A DNA stretch of 64,000 nucleotides, from NCBI GenBank assembly GCA_965220235.1, contig OZ244815.1, positions 124,001 to 188,000 of the forward strand. Direction: 5' to 3'. This document shows positions 9,071-18,700 of the stretch, one piece after another. Position numbers and translations under genes: made by a program. The first letter of the stretch is position 1. The number at the start of each line of letters is the position of its first letter. The DNA is from Bin55 sp965220235. Lineage in GTDB: Bacteria; Pseudomonadota; Gammaproteobacteria; Pseudomonadales; Azotimanducaceae. The notes beneath the pieces are model-generated. The model did not search any database and was not told the DNA's origin. It saw only the letters and a program-made list of their open reading frames with translations.

Positions 9071-9288
9071 GAACTAGAAATCACTCCGGATTGCGTCTGC
9101 TCTTTTCATCTATTTAGGTGCCACTGTTGATCGTTCGTCGAGTTGAACGGACAGTAACATACAGTCGCCATTATTAACGAACTGTCGGATGATCTACGTA
9201 TGCATGAGTGTTGCACAGCATAGTTGGCAATGCTTAGCGTACGATTGTCGATACGTTGTCGGTCACTTTGACGCGAGGTAGTCGTCTC

Positions 9289-9990
9289 TTGAGGTATGCG
9301 TTAATACTCTGTACGCTTTTTCTCAGCTTCCAAATAACAGGACAACCCAGAGAAGAGGCACAGGAGTTCATTTTTAGGGAATTTAGTGAATTCCAAAAGC
9401 AGACGCAGCTTTCAAGACAAGGCCGTCTCGCCGTCGTGATGTCTCGCAGGTTCCCGTCGACTGAAACGTACGACTTTCAGGTGCACGGAGGTCAATCTTG
9501 CGTACCGAGTACCGATTGGAATCGCAGATTGCAGTGGAATAGCGGATCATGCGTGGATACGAATGGCGACCTTCATCGATTTATTGAGAGCTTTAGTGAA
9601 GATGGCGACGTGATGTATTTCCGCTGCGATGCATTCGGGGTATCTCCGCGAACTTTGATTAACGCGTATCACGCGTACGCGATTGGCAATCCGGCATACG
9701 GCGAGAGAGTCACCACAAAGGTCATCGTTAAAGGTCGCGAAGTTGGATCGTTTCAAGGTCGTGTACCGAACGTATTCGTTGTGGGAGATATACGGCGCGT
9801 TGTCACGGACAATGGTGAATCGCTCTATGAACGAATACGATCAGGCGAGGGCGGGGTCCTGAAGTTTGAAACCACCCAGAGAGGAAAGGTAGGCACATCC
9901 TTTTACAAATTCTCGCTTCGCGGGTTCAAACGAGCGATGAAGTGGTGCACTGCGAATCTCGACGAGATGCTTGCCGAACCGGTACAGTGA
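9289..9990 (+). CDS. secreted protein of unknown family, paralogue 1 of 3
   Basis: Not recognised. 233 residues with a signal peptide (MRYALILCTLFLSFQITGQ). The mature part shares with the next gene a conserved series: MSR-x2-PSTET, GGQxC-x-PSTxW, RL-x-WN-x-GSC, HRFIE, GxVxYFxCD, IGNPxYGE, GREVG, PNVFxxGDIR, FSLRGFKRA and WCTA. Four cysteines are conserved, enough for two disulfides. The TTG at 9289 is chosen over a TTG at 9256 because GAGGTAG lies eight bases before it and because the signal peptides of all three paralogues align at this point (MRYA, MRFV, MRFI). Confidence 0.7.
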   Translation: MRYALILCTLFLSFQITGQPREEAQEFIFREFSEFQKQTQLSRQGRLAVVMSRRFPSTETYDFQVHGGQSCVPSTDWNRRLQWNSGSCVDTNGDLHRFIESFSEDGDVMYFRCDAFGVSPRTLINAYHAYAIGNPAYGERVTTKVIVKGREVGSFQGRVPNVFVVGDIRRVVTDNGESLYERIRSGEGGVLKFETTQRGKVGTSFYKFSLRGFKRAMKWCTANLDEMLAEPVQ

Positions 9991-10187
9991 TCGCAGATTA
10001 CGTCAGTCTTTCTATGATGCTTAGACCTTCGATGTTTGAGTTACGTGCCTCGTTGGTACTGATCGCTCACAACAGGAAGTCACATCACCCATATAGAATT
10101 GATGTAACGTACAGCTCGCCGTCGGACCGACTGAAGGGGTATCCTTCAGACGGCGAAGAACCAACATTAATGACGAGGAGATAGAAC

Positions 10188-10955
10188 GTGAGATTCGTTC
10201 TGATCGCGATAGTCGGACTTCTGACTTCATTTACCGCTGCTGCTGAGTTTCAAGTTCCCGTTGGTATCGGGACTCAGGTCAATACACACTACGATATTTT
10301 TACAGGCAACAGGTTTTCGTCTTCAGCAAAGCGCGCCAAGGTCATGTCGCGGGTCTATCCTTCAACTGAGACTCACGACTTTAGAGAGGGTGGTGGGCAA
10401 TTCTGCGAGCCTAGCACCAACTGGGTGCGTAGATTGAAGTGGAACAACGGTTCTTGCTTAGATGCCGATGGTCAGGAACATCGATTCATTGAGCGTGCAA
10501 ATCGATGGGGAGATGTACTCTATTTCAAATGCGATAACTTTGGCGTTGCAGTTCGCAGTCTAATAAATGAGCGACATCGCTACGGGATTGGCAATCCGGT
10601 ATACGGTGAAACCGTTTCCACGCGCGTTGTCGTAAATGGTCGCGAAGTCGGTGCATACCCCGGTTACCTCCCCAACGTTTTTATCGCTGGTGATATTCGT
10701 AACGTCCCGACAGATCAAGGAATCTCCTTACTGGAGAAACTCAAAAATGGTTCGGAAGGTAAGTTCAAATTGGAGACCACTCAAGACGGTAGAACGCAGT
10801 TTTGGGACTTCAAGTTCTCGCTAAGGGGTTTTAAACGAGCGATTAACTGGTGCACTGCCGTCATTGACGACACAACGACGGAAGCACTCGACGAATCAAC
10901 ACTTGCAGTAGCTGATCAAAAGGAAGCTGACACCTTAGCTATTAACCCTCGCTAA
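10188..10955 (+). CDS. secreted protein of unknown family, paralogue 2 of 3
   Basis: 255 residues starting at GTG, with GAGGAG seven bases upstream. The signal peptide is MRFVLIAIVGLLTSFTAAAE. The mature part keeps all conserved blocks and the four cysteines of paralogue 1 and has a longer acidic C-terminus after the WCTA motif. The family is not recognised; secretion and a disulfide-stabilised beta-rich fold are inferences from composition. An imperfect hairpin with arms GAACGA/TCGTTC (10987-11006) follows the gene, and the group II intron begins immediately after it. Confidence 0.8.
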   Translation: MRFVLIAIVGLLTSFTAAAEFQVPVGIGTQVNTHYDIFTGNRFSSSAKRAKVMSRVYPSTETHDFREGGGQFCEPSTNWVRRLKWNNGSCLDADGQEHRFIERANRWGDVLYFKCDNFGVAVRSLINERHRYGIGNPVYGETVSTRVVVNGREVGAYPGYLPNVFIAGDIRNVPTDQGISLLEKLKNGSEGKFKLETTQDGRTQFWDFKFSLRGFKRAINWCTAVIDDTTTEALDESTLAVADQKEADTLAINPR

Positions 10956-11061
10956 CAGGAAGAGGTGCTGCTAGATGACCTCTTCAGAACGAATGATCGA
11001 TCGTTCGAATCGAGGGTTCTGTCGGGTAAGGAGCAATCATTGCTGAATGCCCCTCCCCTAA

Positions 11062-11095
11062 GAACCGTGCGTGCGAGTTTCCCCGCACACGGCTC
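11062..11095 (-). ncRNA. group II intron domain V
   Basis: Exactly 34 bases. The minus strand runs from GAGCCGTGTGCG, through a GGGGAAAC turn, to CGCACGCACGGTTC. This is the canonical catalytic domain V: two pairing arms, a GAAA-type tetraloop and the two-base bulge. Its intactness and the adjoining domain VI suggest a splicing-competent intron. Confidence 0.9.
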
Positions 11096-11139
11096 AAGCC
11101 TAGCGAAAGCTTAACTAAATAAGCCAACTACGCAACCTT

Positions 11140-12804
11140 TTACTGTCTGTGAATTGCCGCATGACAAGTCGGATGCAACAGCACCAAATTATCGAGCGAA
11201 TCACCCCCGCCAGATTGACGGGGTACAACGTGATGGACATGCCATCCTGTGTCGTGCGTGATTGCCTGTTGACAATGGTCGCATACACCTTCCTGCCGAT
11301 GAAAGAGTGCAGACAATTGCCTGCGGTGTCCGACAACGCGTTTGAAGCCGCGAATGCGGCGAACCTCTCCGTAGTCATCCCAAACTGGATCAAACGGACA
11401 ATAATCCGCCTTCACCTTGACATGCCGTTGGATCGGAACTTCAGCAGCGCTATACAGCCGAACGCTCTCTCCACTCGCCGGTTTCACAAACCGATCGACA
11501 AACACCCAAGATCGGGTTTCCAAACGAGACCAGTAACGGTTCGCGATCCACCGTAGACCTTTATTCGGATGTCGTCGTTTTGCCCAACGCCATAGAGCCT
11601 TGAACAGCTGATGCTCGACATAGGCGAACGTCTCTTTTGCCACCACGTACCGATGATAGTTCGTCCAACCACGAATGATCGGATTCAACTGTCGGATGAG
11701 ATGAGCCTGTTTGGACGTTGCATTGGACTCGATGACCTCTCGCACCTTACGCAGAAACGCATGAACGTTCTTTTGTGAAGGCTTGATGAGCAACGTACCA
11801 CCATAAGAGCGGAAGTGCCATCCAAGAAAGTCAAAGCCCCGATCTATCGATACGATACGGGTTTTTGCTTCCGAGAGCCGAAGCCCCCGTTCCGCAAGAA
11901 ACGTCCGCACGAGCGGTACAACCTCGTTCGCCAGCAACTCTTTCGAAACGCCGGTTATGATGAAATCGTCCGCATAGCGTACCAAATTGACCTTCGGTCG
12001 AGGGGCTGACCTGCGATAACGCGCAACGAATCGCGCACTAAGCAACGGCTCCAAACCGTCCAGCGCCAGATTAGCCAGCGTCGGCGAGATGATCCCACCT
12101 TGCGGCGTTCCGCTTTCCGTCCGGTAGAACCGACCGAGATCAACGACCCCGGCGTTCAGCCATTTCCTCAGCATGACCCGGTCCATCGGGACATGGGTCA
12201 ATAACCACTCGTGATCCAAATGATCAAAGCAGCCTTCAATGTCCGCGTCGAGCACCCACTGTGGCGAGACCGATCTTGACAGGAGCTGAAACCCCCGCGC
12301 CATCGCGTCCGCCGTGGATCGACCGATCCGGAACCCATACGAGTTCGGATCTGCAGTGCTCTCCGCGACCGGTGCCAGTGCCAGCAAGTACAAAGCCTGC
12401 ATCGCCCGGTCCCGCATCGTCGGAATGCCTAACATTCGCGTCTTCCCGTTCCCCTTCGGAATTCGCACCCGCCGCAAGGGCGAGGGTCGATAACCCCTCC
12501 GGTTCAACGTGTCGATCGCGTCACGTTTAGTGGCTGGCGTCTCCCAAAGTTCCCGGTCCACACCTGCGGTCCGTTTCCCCTGGTTTTCGGTCACTCGTCT
12601 GACGGCCAACGCCTTGCCGCAGAACGAACGGGTCAACAACCGTTGCAAAGCTTTCACCTTGCGCCAGTCGCGTTCCCGCGTAGCTTTCGCGATTCGTACC
12701 TGCATGCCCCTCACGGTTCGTTCAACATGGCGCCAATCAATGGCTTGCCACGTATCCGGAGCGCGGGAGGACGCAGACATTCTAGAATCAGGATGCACTT
12801 TCAT
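11140..12804 (-). CDS. ltrA: group II intron reverse transcriptase/maturase (LtrA-type) with HNH endonuclease
   Basis: 554 residues. The N-terminus carries the RT-0 to RT-4 blocks (KRTAGVDRELW, RVRIPKGNGKTRMLGIPTMRDRAMQ), with DADIEGCFDHLDH for the first catalytic aspartate, GTPQGGIISPTLANL, and the YADD active site at residues 277-280. The maturase domain X follows (IIRGWTNYHRY). The last 50 residues are an HNH DNA-endonuclease domain with CDHC and CH pairs. The ATG at 12804 has AAGGAGG six bases upstream. The open frame extends further upstream, but that part is intron RNA. The protein splices the intron RNA and drives target-primed integration; all motifs are intact. Confidence 0.93.
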   Translation of the reverse strand: MKVHPDSRMSASSRAPDTWQAIDWRHVERTVRGMQVRIAKATRERDWRKVKALQRLLTRSFCGKALAVRRVTENQGKRTAGVDRELWETPATKRDAIDTLNRRGYRPSPLRRVRIPKGNGKTRMLGIPTMRDRAMQALYLLALAPVAESTADPNSYGFRIGRSTADAMARGFQLLSRSVSPQWVLDADIEGCFDHLDHEWLLTHVPMDRVMLRKWLNAGVVDLGRFYRTESGTPQGGIISPTLANLALDGLEPLLSARFVARYRRSAPRPKVNLVRYADDFIITGVSKELLANEVVPLVRTFLAERGLRLSEAKTRIVSIDRGFDFLGWHFRSYGGTLLIKPSQKNVHAFLRKVREVIESNATSKQAHLIRQLNPIIRGWTNYHRYVVAKETFAYVEHQLFKALWRWAKRRHPNKGLRWIANRYWSRLETRSWVFVDRFVKPASGESVRLYSAAEVPIQRHVKVKADYCPFDPVWDDYGEVRRIRGFKRVVGHRRQLSALFHRQEGVCDHCQQAITHDTGWHVHHVVPRQSGGGDSLDNLVLLHPTCHAAIHRQ

Positions 12805-13397
12805 GCTGTCCTCCTTGTTCAAGGAGGCGGGAACCCGTCCCGAAGGACAGCGATTCACCGTCCTCCGGTTGAATGAGAACGCCAACAAAGCTGACGTCCG
12901 TTTAGGGTATTTGCCTGTCATCTCGCGATGCAGACCCGTCGGAAGTGGGCACGACTTTCGTCGCCGAACCTGTTTCAGTCCGGTATCCGCACCATTACAG
13001 TGCGGCGTTCGCTTTTTCCGACATCCTCTACCCGCCACCGCAACAGAACCCCTTGCGGCGTTCCTGCCCATCGACACGAAGTCGATGGGCACAGTGTCGG
13101 GCTTACCGAGTTCCGTCTGAACAACACGACGGGGGTGGGTGTGGTCTATTCGCCGGTCGCATGAAGGCAGTGTGCCCCCAACATCAACAGAGACAACCTG
13201 CGACGCACCGTTTGGTTCAGGCGTGTCAGTAACCTTACGCCTGTCGATTCTTACGACGTTTATCAACCATTCACATACGTTCACCCGTCCCGCCAGCCTA
13301 GCATCTTGTCCGCCCTGGTACTGGCAGAGTCCTCGTTGCGATCTCACGACCGCAACTCGCCCCAAACGGGGGATTACATTGTCAGGACGCTTCACAC

Positions 13398-13817
13398 CCG
13401 ATCGTTGCCGACCACGCGCTGTCCCTAGGCTATTGGATACTGCAATCCAAGTCAACTAAACCTTCCTCTCAGAATGTTTCTGACAATTGTTCAGGCAGCT
13501 TATGCATGCCTACGCTCAAAGCCGTGTGTCTATACAAATGTACAGAGTACACACAGTGCCTCACCCCGATCAATCAAATACATGAAATTACGAGGCATTT
13601 CCCGAAAGCTTCCCGTCGACCTTACAAAGGCAACAGTTCCTTTCCGGTACCTGCATCCTCAAGGATGGAGACACACCCTTCAGGCGCAGAGTCAGATCGG
13701 CGAGTACGATCCGACAGAAGTGAGTTCATGAGTTGCAAGCAACTCTGGGGACTCCCTCCCCCAACCGGCAACCCGTTAGCCTGATAAAATCAAGCCAAAC
13801 AGCAGTTAACCATCTCA
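13398..13817. other. intergenic stretch beside the group II intron
   Basis: About 420 bases between the intron 5' boundary and paralogue 3. Only short overlapping open frames without ribosome binding sites or family resemblance are present. The first bases (13398 onward) are the presumed 5' exon of the intron. I see no promoter or RNA gene that I can defend. Confidence 0.5.
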
Positions 13818-13868
13818 ATGAGAATGGTCAAACGTCCAGTTGTATTAAGTGCTACTCGTCGCACTAAC

Positions 13869-14349
13869 GTGAGATTCATACTGTTGGCGACTCTCGCGCT
13901 TCTAATCGCGATGCCAGCATCGACGCAGCAACGAGAAACAAGAGGCTACGAGAATTTCCGTCTTGAATACGGAGACCTATTTCGCCCTCATTTTCCACAG
14001 TACTCAGAAATCGCGACGGTTTTGTCGTCGAAGCACCCCTCGAACGAAACATATGACTTGCGAGAAGGCGGTAGTCAATTCTGTGAACCTAGCCCGGACT
14101 GAGAGTTCCGATTGAAGTGGAACAACGGGTCATGTATCAATGCGGACGGAGATGAAAGTCGGTTTATTGAGCACGTGAACAACTGGAAAGGCGTGTTGTA
14201 TTTCAGATGTGATACCTCTGGCGTATCGGTTCGGAGCTTGCATACGGAGCGACACAAAAATGGGATAGGACACCCGAAATACGGCGATCTAGTTTCTCCC
14301 CGGGTTGTCCTGAATGGTCGTGAGGTCGGCGAATACCTCGGGTTCTTAC
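13869..14349 (+). pseudogene. paralogue 3 of the secreted family, broken by a stop codon and an insertion
   Basis: The reading frame aligns with paralogues 1 and 2 from the signal peptide (MRFILLATLALLIAMPAST, starting at a GTG at 13869) through PSNETYDLREGG, the WNNGSC block, YFRCDT and GREVGEYLGFLP. The tryptophan after the first cysteine motif is a TGA (14100-14102) where paralogue 2 has TGG, a one-base nonsense change. The coding sequence then ends in the left end of the tnpB element at about 14349, so the PNVF, FSLRGFKRA and fourth-cysteine blocks are gone. The missing part does not resume beyond the element. Confidence 0.85.
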
Positions 14350-15726
14350 CAAAACCGCGCGAAAAGCCCCTTCATTCGTGGAGGGGATGGATAGCGCGGC
14401 ACTGGTTTCTTTCTCGTGCTGAAACCCATCATGCGCGGTGGCTGATTTGTTATTAACCTTCCGCCATGCTACGCCGCCAAGCCTTCAAGTACGAACTACG
14501 ACCTAACGGCGCGCAGGTGCGACAACTGCGTCAGTTCGCAGGGTCGTGTCGGTATGTCTTTAACCGTGCGTTGGCGTTGCAACAGGAACGGCATGCGCAC
14601 GGTGAGAAACACCTCAACTACGCTGCCCTTTGCCGCCTATTGACCACCTGGCGCCATGCGGAAGACACGGCTTGGCTAACGGATGCGCCGTCACAAGCAC
14701 TACAGCAGAAGCTCAAGGACCTGGATCGCGCGTACGTCAATTTCTTCGCCAAGCGCGCGAAGTTTCCCCGACGTAAAAAACGCGGACGACAGGACGCCTT
14801 CCGTTATCCCGAACCCAAGCGGATCAAACTGGAACAGGCTAATCGGCGCATCTTCCTGCCTAAGCTCGGCTGGGTACGTTATCGGCACAGTCGGAAGGTG
14901 CTGGGAACGATCAAGAATGTCACGGTCAGTGGCTCGTACGACAAGTGGTTCGTATCCATTCAGACCGAACGGGAGGTCGAGATTCCCATCCCTGAAGGCA
15001 ACGATGTTGGCATCGATATGGGCATCAAACAATTTGCCACGCTCTCCGATGGCACGTTCTTTGCACCGTTAAACAGTTTCCGAAAACATGAACATGCGCT
15101 CCGCAAAGCGCAACAACAGCTGAGCCACAAAGTAAAGTTCAGCAACAATTGGCACAAGGCTCTACGCCGTGTTCAGCGTGTGCACACCCGGATCGCCCGC
15201 GTCCGCCATGACTACCTGCATAAGACCTCGACGACGATCAGCAAAAACCACGCGTTCGTGTGCGTTGAGGACTTGCAGGTGGCGAACATGACGAAGTCGG
15301 CGCAGGGCGCTAGGGAGCAACCAGGAACACAGGTCAAGGCGAAGTCGGGACTCAACAAAGCGATCCTCGACCAGGGTTGGGGTGAGTTTCGACGGCAGTT
15401 GGACTACAAGCTGGCGTGGAAAGGTGGACATCTGATCGCAGTGCCACCTCAGAACACCAGCCGAACGTGTCCGTCCTGCGGTCATATCGCCAAAGCGAAC
15501 CGCCAGACGCAAGCGCATTTCAAATGCGTGCGCTGCGGTTATGAAGCCAATGCCGACGTGGTCGGCGCGATCAATGTATTAAGGGCAGGGCATGCCCGGT
15601 TCGCCTGTGAAGTGAACGACAGTCGTCGTCAGCAGCAGGAACCCACTGAGGCGACTCATGCATCGGCTTTATGCCATGCTTGAGCGCGGTAAGAATCCTC
15701 TTCCTTCAGGGAGGGAAGGATGTCAA
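14350..15726 (+). mobile_element. IS200/IS605-type element carrying only tnpB
   Basis: About 1.38 kb. The left end follows TTAC (14346-14349), the target tetranucleotide known for IS608-like elements. It contains a nested hairpin: outer arms CCGCGC/GCGCGG (14355-14360 and 14394-14399) and inner arms CCCCT/AGGGG (14367-14371 and 14382-14386). The right end has a hairpin at about 15697-15720 and ends in TCAA (15723-15726), the usual right cleavage motif. No tnpA transposase is present, so mobility would need one in trans. There are no terminal inverted repeats or target duplications, as expected for this family. Confidence 0.85.
14466..15683 (+). CDS. tnpB: TnpB RNA-guided endonuclease of an IS200/IS605 element
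   Basis: 405 residues, full length. The helix-rich N-terminal DNA/RNA-binding part is followed by the RuvC-like nuclease: D184 (VGIDMGIK), E268 (VEDLQ) and D364 (NADVVGAIN). The zinc ribbon C335-x2-C338 ... C354-x2-C357 sits between the last two. All catalytic and zinc residues are present, so the protein should be an active RNA-guided nuclease that uses an RNA made from the element's right end. The gene sits 116 bases inside the left end. Confidence 0.95.
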   Translation: MLRRQAFKYELRPNGAQVRQLRQFAGSCRYVFNRALALQQERHAHGEKHLNYAALCRLLTTWRHAEDTAWLTDAPSQALQQKLKDLDRAYVNFFAKRAKFPRRKKRGRQDAFRYPEPKRIKLEQANRRIFLPKLGWVRYRHSRKVLGTIKNVTVSGSYDKWFVSIQTEREVEIPIPEGNDVGIDMGIKQFATLSDGTFFAPLNSFRKHEHALRKAQQQLSHKVKFSNNWHKALRRVQRVHTRIARVRHDYLHKTSTTISKNHAFVCVEDLQVANMTKSAQGAREQPGTQVKAKSGLNKAILDQGWGEFRRQLDYKLAWKGGHLIAVPPQNTSRTCPSCGHIAKANRQTQAHFKCVRCGYEANADVVGAINVLRAGHARFACEVNDSRRQQQEPTEATHASALCHA

Positions 15727-15746
15727 CGCAATCCTTACCGTAAAAC
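15600..15746 (+). ncRNA. probable omega RNA and guide region of the TnpB element
   Basis: In this family the guide RNA overlaps the 3' end of tnpB and the right-end hairpin and runs into flanking DNA. Here the right-end hairpin lies at about 15697-15720 and the element ends at 15726. The guide would therefore be the next 16-20 bases, starting CGCAATCCTTACCG. The 5' limit is arbitrary because transcript boundaries cannot be read from sequence. Confidence 0.5.
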
Positions 15747-18700
15747 ATACCGACGTTATCGATCCATACGTCATGTTCGCTCTGCGCGAGATTGAATGTC
15801 AGTCGCGCAAGGTAGTCGGTCTCATTGGCAATAAATCGGTGATGAAACTGGCGGTACTCCGAATTTAAACTGACGCCGACATTACGCACGCCCCCACCGA
15901 CTTCGGGGTCTATTCCGGTGCTCATTAGTCCTCGATAAGGTCGCGTACCTCCCGGTCCCGTGTCGACATTCACTTCGATATAGCGGTATGCGTCGCTCTT
16001 GGCGGTGTAGCAAATTGAGTAGGGCCTCCCCTCCCTTACCGATACGTTGTGCTCTAACGAAACCCGCCAAGGTTGGCGATCAAACGATTGGTTGATCGTG
16101 AAGTGAGCTTCGCCATTGAATGTGACAGAACCATTGGTGGCATTTGCTCGCCATCTGCCTTGCTGGTCAATGGTCCCGTCGCTACCCAAGAGGTTTGTGA
16201 ATCTCGCGGTGTTGGATTCAGTCAGAACGAAGAACGGAAAATCGTTGCTGAACAAACCCTGCGGGTTCTGCACTTGCAAGAGATGCATGGTGGCGTGATC
16301 TGCGACAACGTGGACATCCTCAATCGCTAGACCGCCGGTGCTCGGTAGCTCATCCAAATCGATTAAGACGATTTGATCTTCACAGTCAGGTAGTTCGCCA
16401 GTCTCGCAACGAATCGTGCCATCTACTTTACGACCGTCAACGTAGAGATTTGCACCTTCGAAGATGTAATCACCTCGCATGCGCATCTCGGTTTCGTCAT
16501 ATAGCTCGGGGAATTCTTGGGGACGGTCACCTGGGAAGATCAATCGAATCGGAAATCCAGCCGGCCAGATCGTCGGTTGCGGATGATCGTAATCAACGCC
16601 TGTCCCAAACTTGGCAGTGAGCGTAACAAGAAGCTCGTCGTCTTGCGCAAGGTCGAGTAATTCGTCGCGCGAATATTCCGTCAGATCGTCTAATCTGTCT
16701 TGATATTTGTCGCCTTCGAACGAAAGGTCAATCGAAACTGGATCGTCTTCGGTAGTGAGCAGGATACCTTGACCTTCTAAGACGATTGCACCCTCTTGAT
16801 CTGCGAGCTCAAGTGCATTTAGCAGATCGATCGTCTGGTCTAAATCTATGGTGTCTGCATTTAGAGTGACCTGACGCGCAAACGAGCCTGGCGCGCCAAC
16901 GCTGCCTTCGAGGATCATTTGGTACATCTTTTGGCTTTGTGTGAAGGAGAAGCGTTCCGGAAAGCCCCGAGTATCGCCACCAACCTGGTCAACGAAGAAG
17001 AACCGGTTCTGTGGCGCGTTCTTCCAGCGATCGCTTGCGCCTCGCCACGAGGGGAGATCCATACCGCTGCCGCCCATGTTGGTCGTCGTCCAGTGAGGTA
17101 GGTAGTGGCAGTTACCGCACTGCTCGTTGAAATGGAAATCTCTGATTCCTTCTAGCCCTAGTTTCGTGACCGTGTTGTCGAAAGGTCTTTCGACGGATGG
17201 CGGGTAGGGAACATGGAGCAGGTACTTGGACATTGCCTCGCGATCATCTGTGGAGAGATGTCCAGCTTTGTCGTCATCATTGACGGTGCAATCGTCCTGA
17301 TCGCACATGGTCGTCTTTAGCGAGCCGTCAATCAGGTGTAGCGTGCAACTCTCTTCGTTGTCGATATCACAGTTCGGCTCGACGTACGTCTCGATGCTAC
17401 TGGTGTTAATCCCGCCAAATGGGTCGCCGGGTATGCCGTCCCAGTGATATGGGGCAGTCCCGCGCAATCCCCGAATGTCTTGTACTAACCGAGGTTGAAT
17501 CTGATCGCAGCCGACGTCGCAAAGCGGTGTATCGAGGACCCAAAGTAGCTGATCGGTGTGACCGTCAGGGTGGCAGCTTGCACATGCAAACGTTCCCGTA
17601 CTCGACGCATCCGCGGTGTTGAATGCGATTCGGCCTTGTTTGAGAATCGGATCCGTTGGATCCTCAAGCTGGACGGTGTGTAGAAGGGATAGATTCTCCG
17701 GATCGGATGCGTCGACGACAGAAACCGAATTAGCTAGGGCGTTCAGCACCCATGCACGTTGAAGTTCGACGTCATCGTTTGAAATCAGTGCTAAGCCGCG
17801 CGGAATGCTCTCGACAACTAATTGGTCAAGTACCTCGCTTGATTCCGTCGACATGGTGAATACTTTGTTGGATGCGGCAGCGGTCGCAACGATGGTGGTG
17901 TCATCTTCGCTGATCTGTATTGCGAAAGGCGTCGCGAGGGCTTGGTCTCGCTCAGGATGATCCGGTGGGAGCGGTTCGAGATCGATGAATTCAGGTGTGT
18001 CGCACGAATCGCCCGAGCAATCAACCTTGGTAATCTGGTTTAGGAACGCTCGATTTTCAAGTTCGCGCAAACCGTGTTGTTCTGTTCCCGCTTTGCCGTT
18101 GGCGTCGTTGCGGGCCTCGGCTTGCGCTACGAATACGTTGTCGTCAGAGTCAACGGCAATGCCGTATAGCAAAGTTCCTAGCGTATCAACGATTTCAACC
18201 AGCTCGTCGGTTTCTGTATCGAATATGTAGAGGTCTCGATCAGGAAAACGTGAATCTCGCACGATATCGAGGACGTAGTTCAGAGAAAGGCTCTGTGCGT
18301 TGCCATCAGGCGCGTTGACCACGTGTGCATCTGCGTCAAAGGTGCAGTTCGGGTCAGTGTCCATGTTCTGTGGCAAGCACCCAGACACCCCGGTCTGATT
18401 GTTTGACTCGAACGGGATCACGTAGAGACGATCGTTGCGTACGACCATCGCGCGTGGATCCTGCGCGGTGACCGTTAGTCTTTCGGTTACTTCTCGCTCC
18501 GCGACGTCAATGACAGCGATTTCATTTGTTGACGAAAGCGCCACGTAAGCCTTTTCGTCGTCTACGAAGGCGATCGATACCGGCTCGTCGAAACGCGTTG
18601 ATTTGGTTTCCTCGTCGAAAACTTGAATGGTGTGCAGAACTTGGTGATAGGTCGCGTTACTGGAGTCGCTGTCGATCACGCTGACCGAATCTGACACGTG

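Larger units (their letters stand above)
11021..13397 (-). mobile_element. group II intron with its maturase gene
   Basis: On the minus strand the element can be delimited. The proposed 5' end is GTGTG (13397-13393), a variant of the GUGYG consensus, followed by a domain I-like region of about 590 bases before the protein start. Domain V is unmistakable (11062-11095), followed by a domain VI hairpin (about 11023-11057) with a bulged A seven bases from a 3' end in GAC. Total length is about 2.4 kb, typical for an ORF-bearing group II intron. It sits between paralogues 2 and 3, antisense to them, and does not interrupt a recognisable gene. The 3' boundary is better supported than the 5' one. 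Confidence 0.85.

Noticed and set aside
12509..13120. A 203-codon plus-strand frame opposite the intron RNA and maturase.
   Set aside because: Antisense shadow of the intron 5' region and the start of the maturase gene, without a ribosome binding site or family likeness.
12805..13455. Upstream extension of the maturase frame by about 217 codons.
   Set aside because: This stretch is intron domains I-III in RNA form; the ATG at 12804 with AAGGAGG is the proper start.
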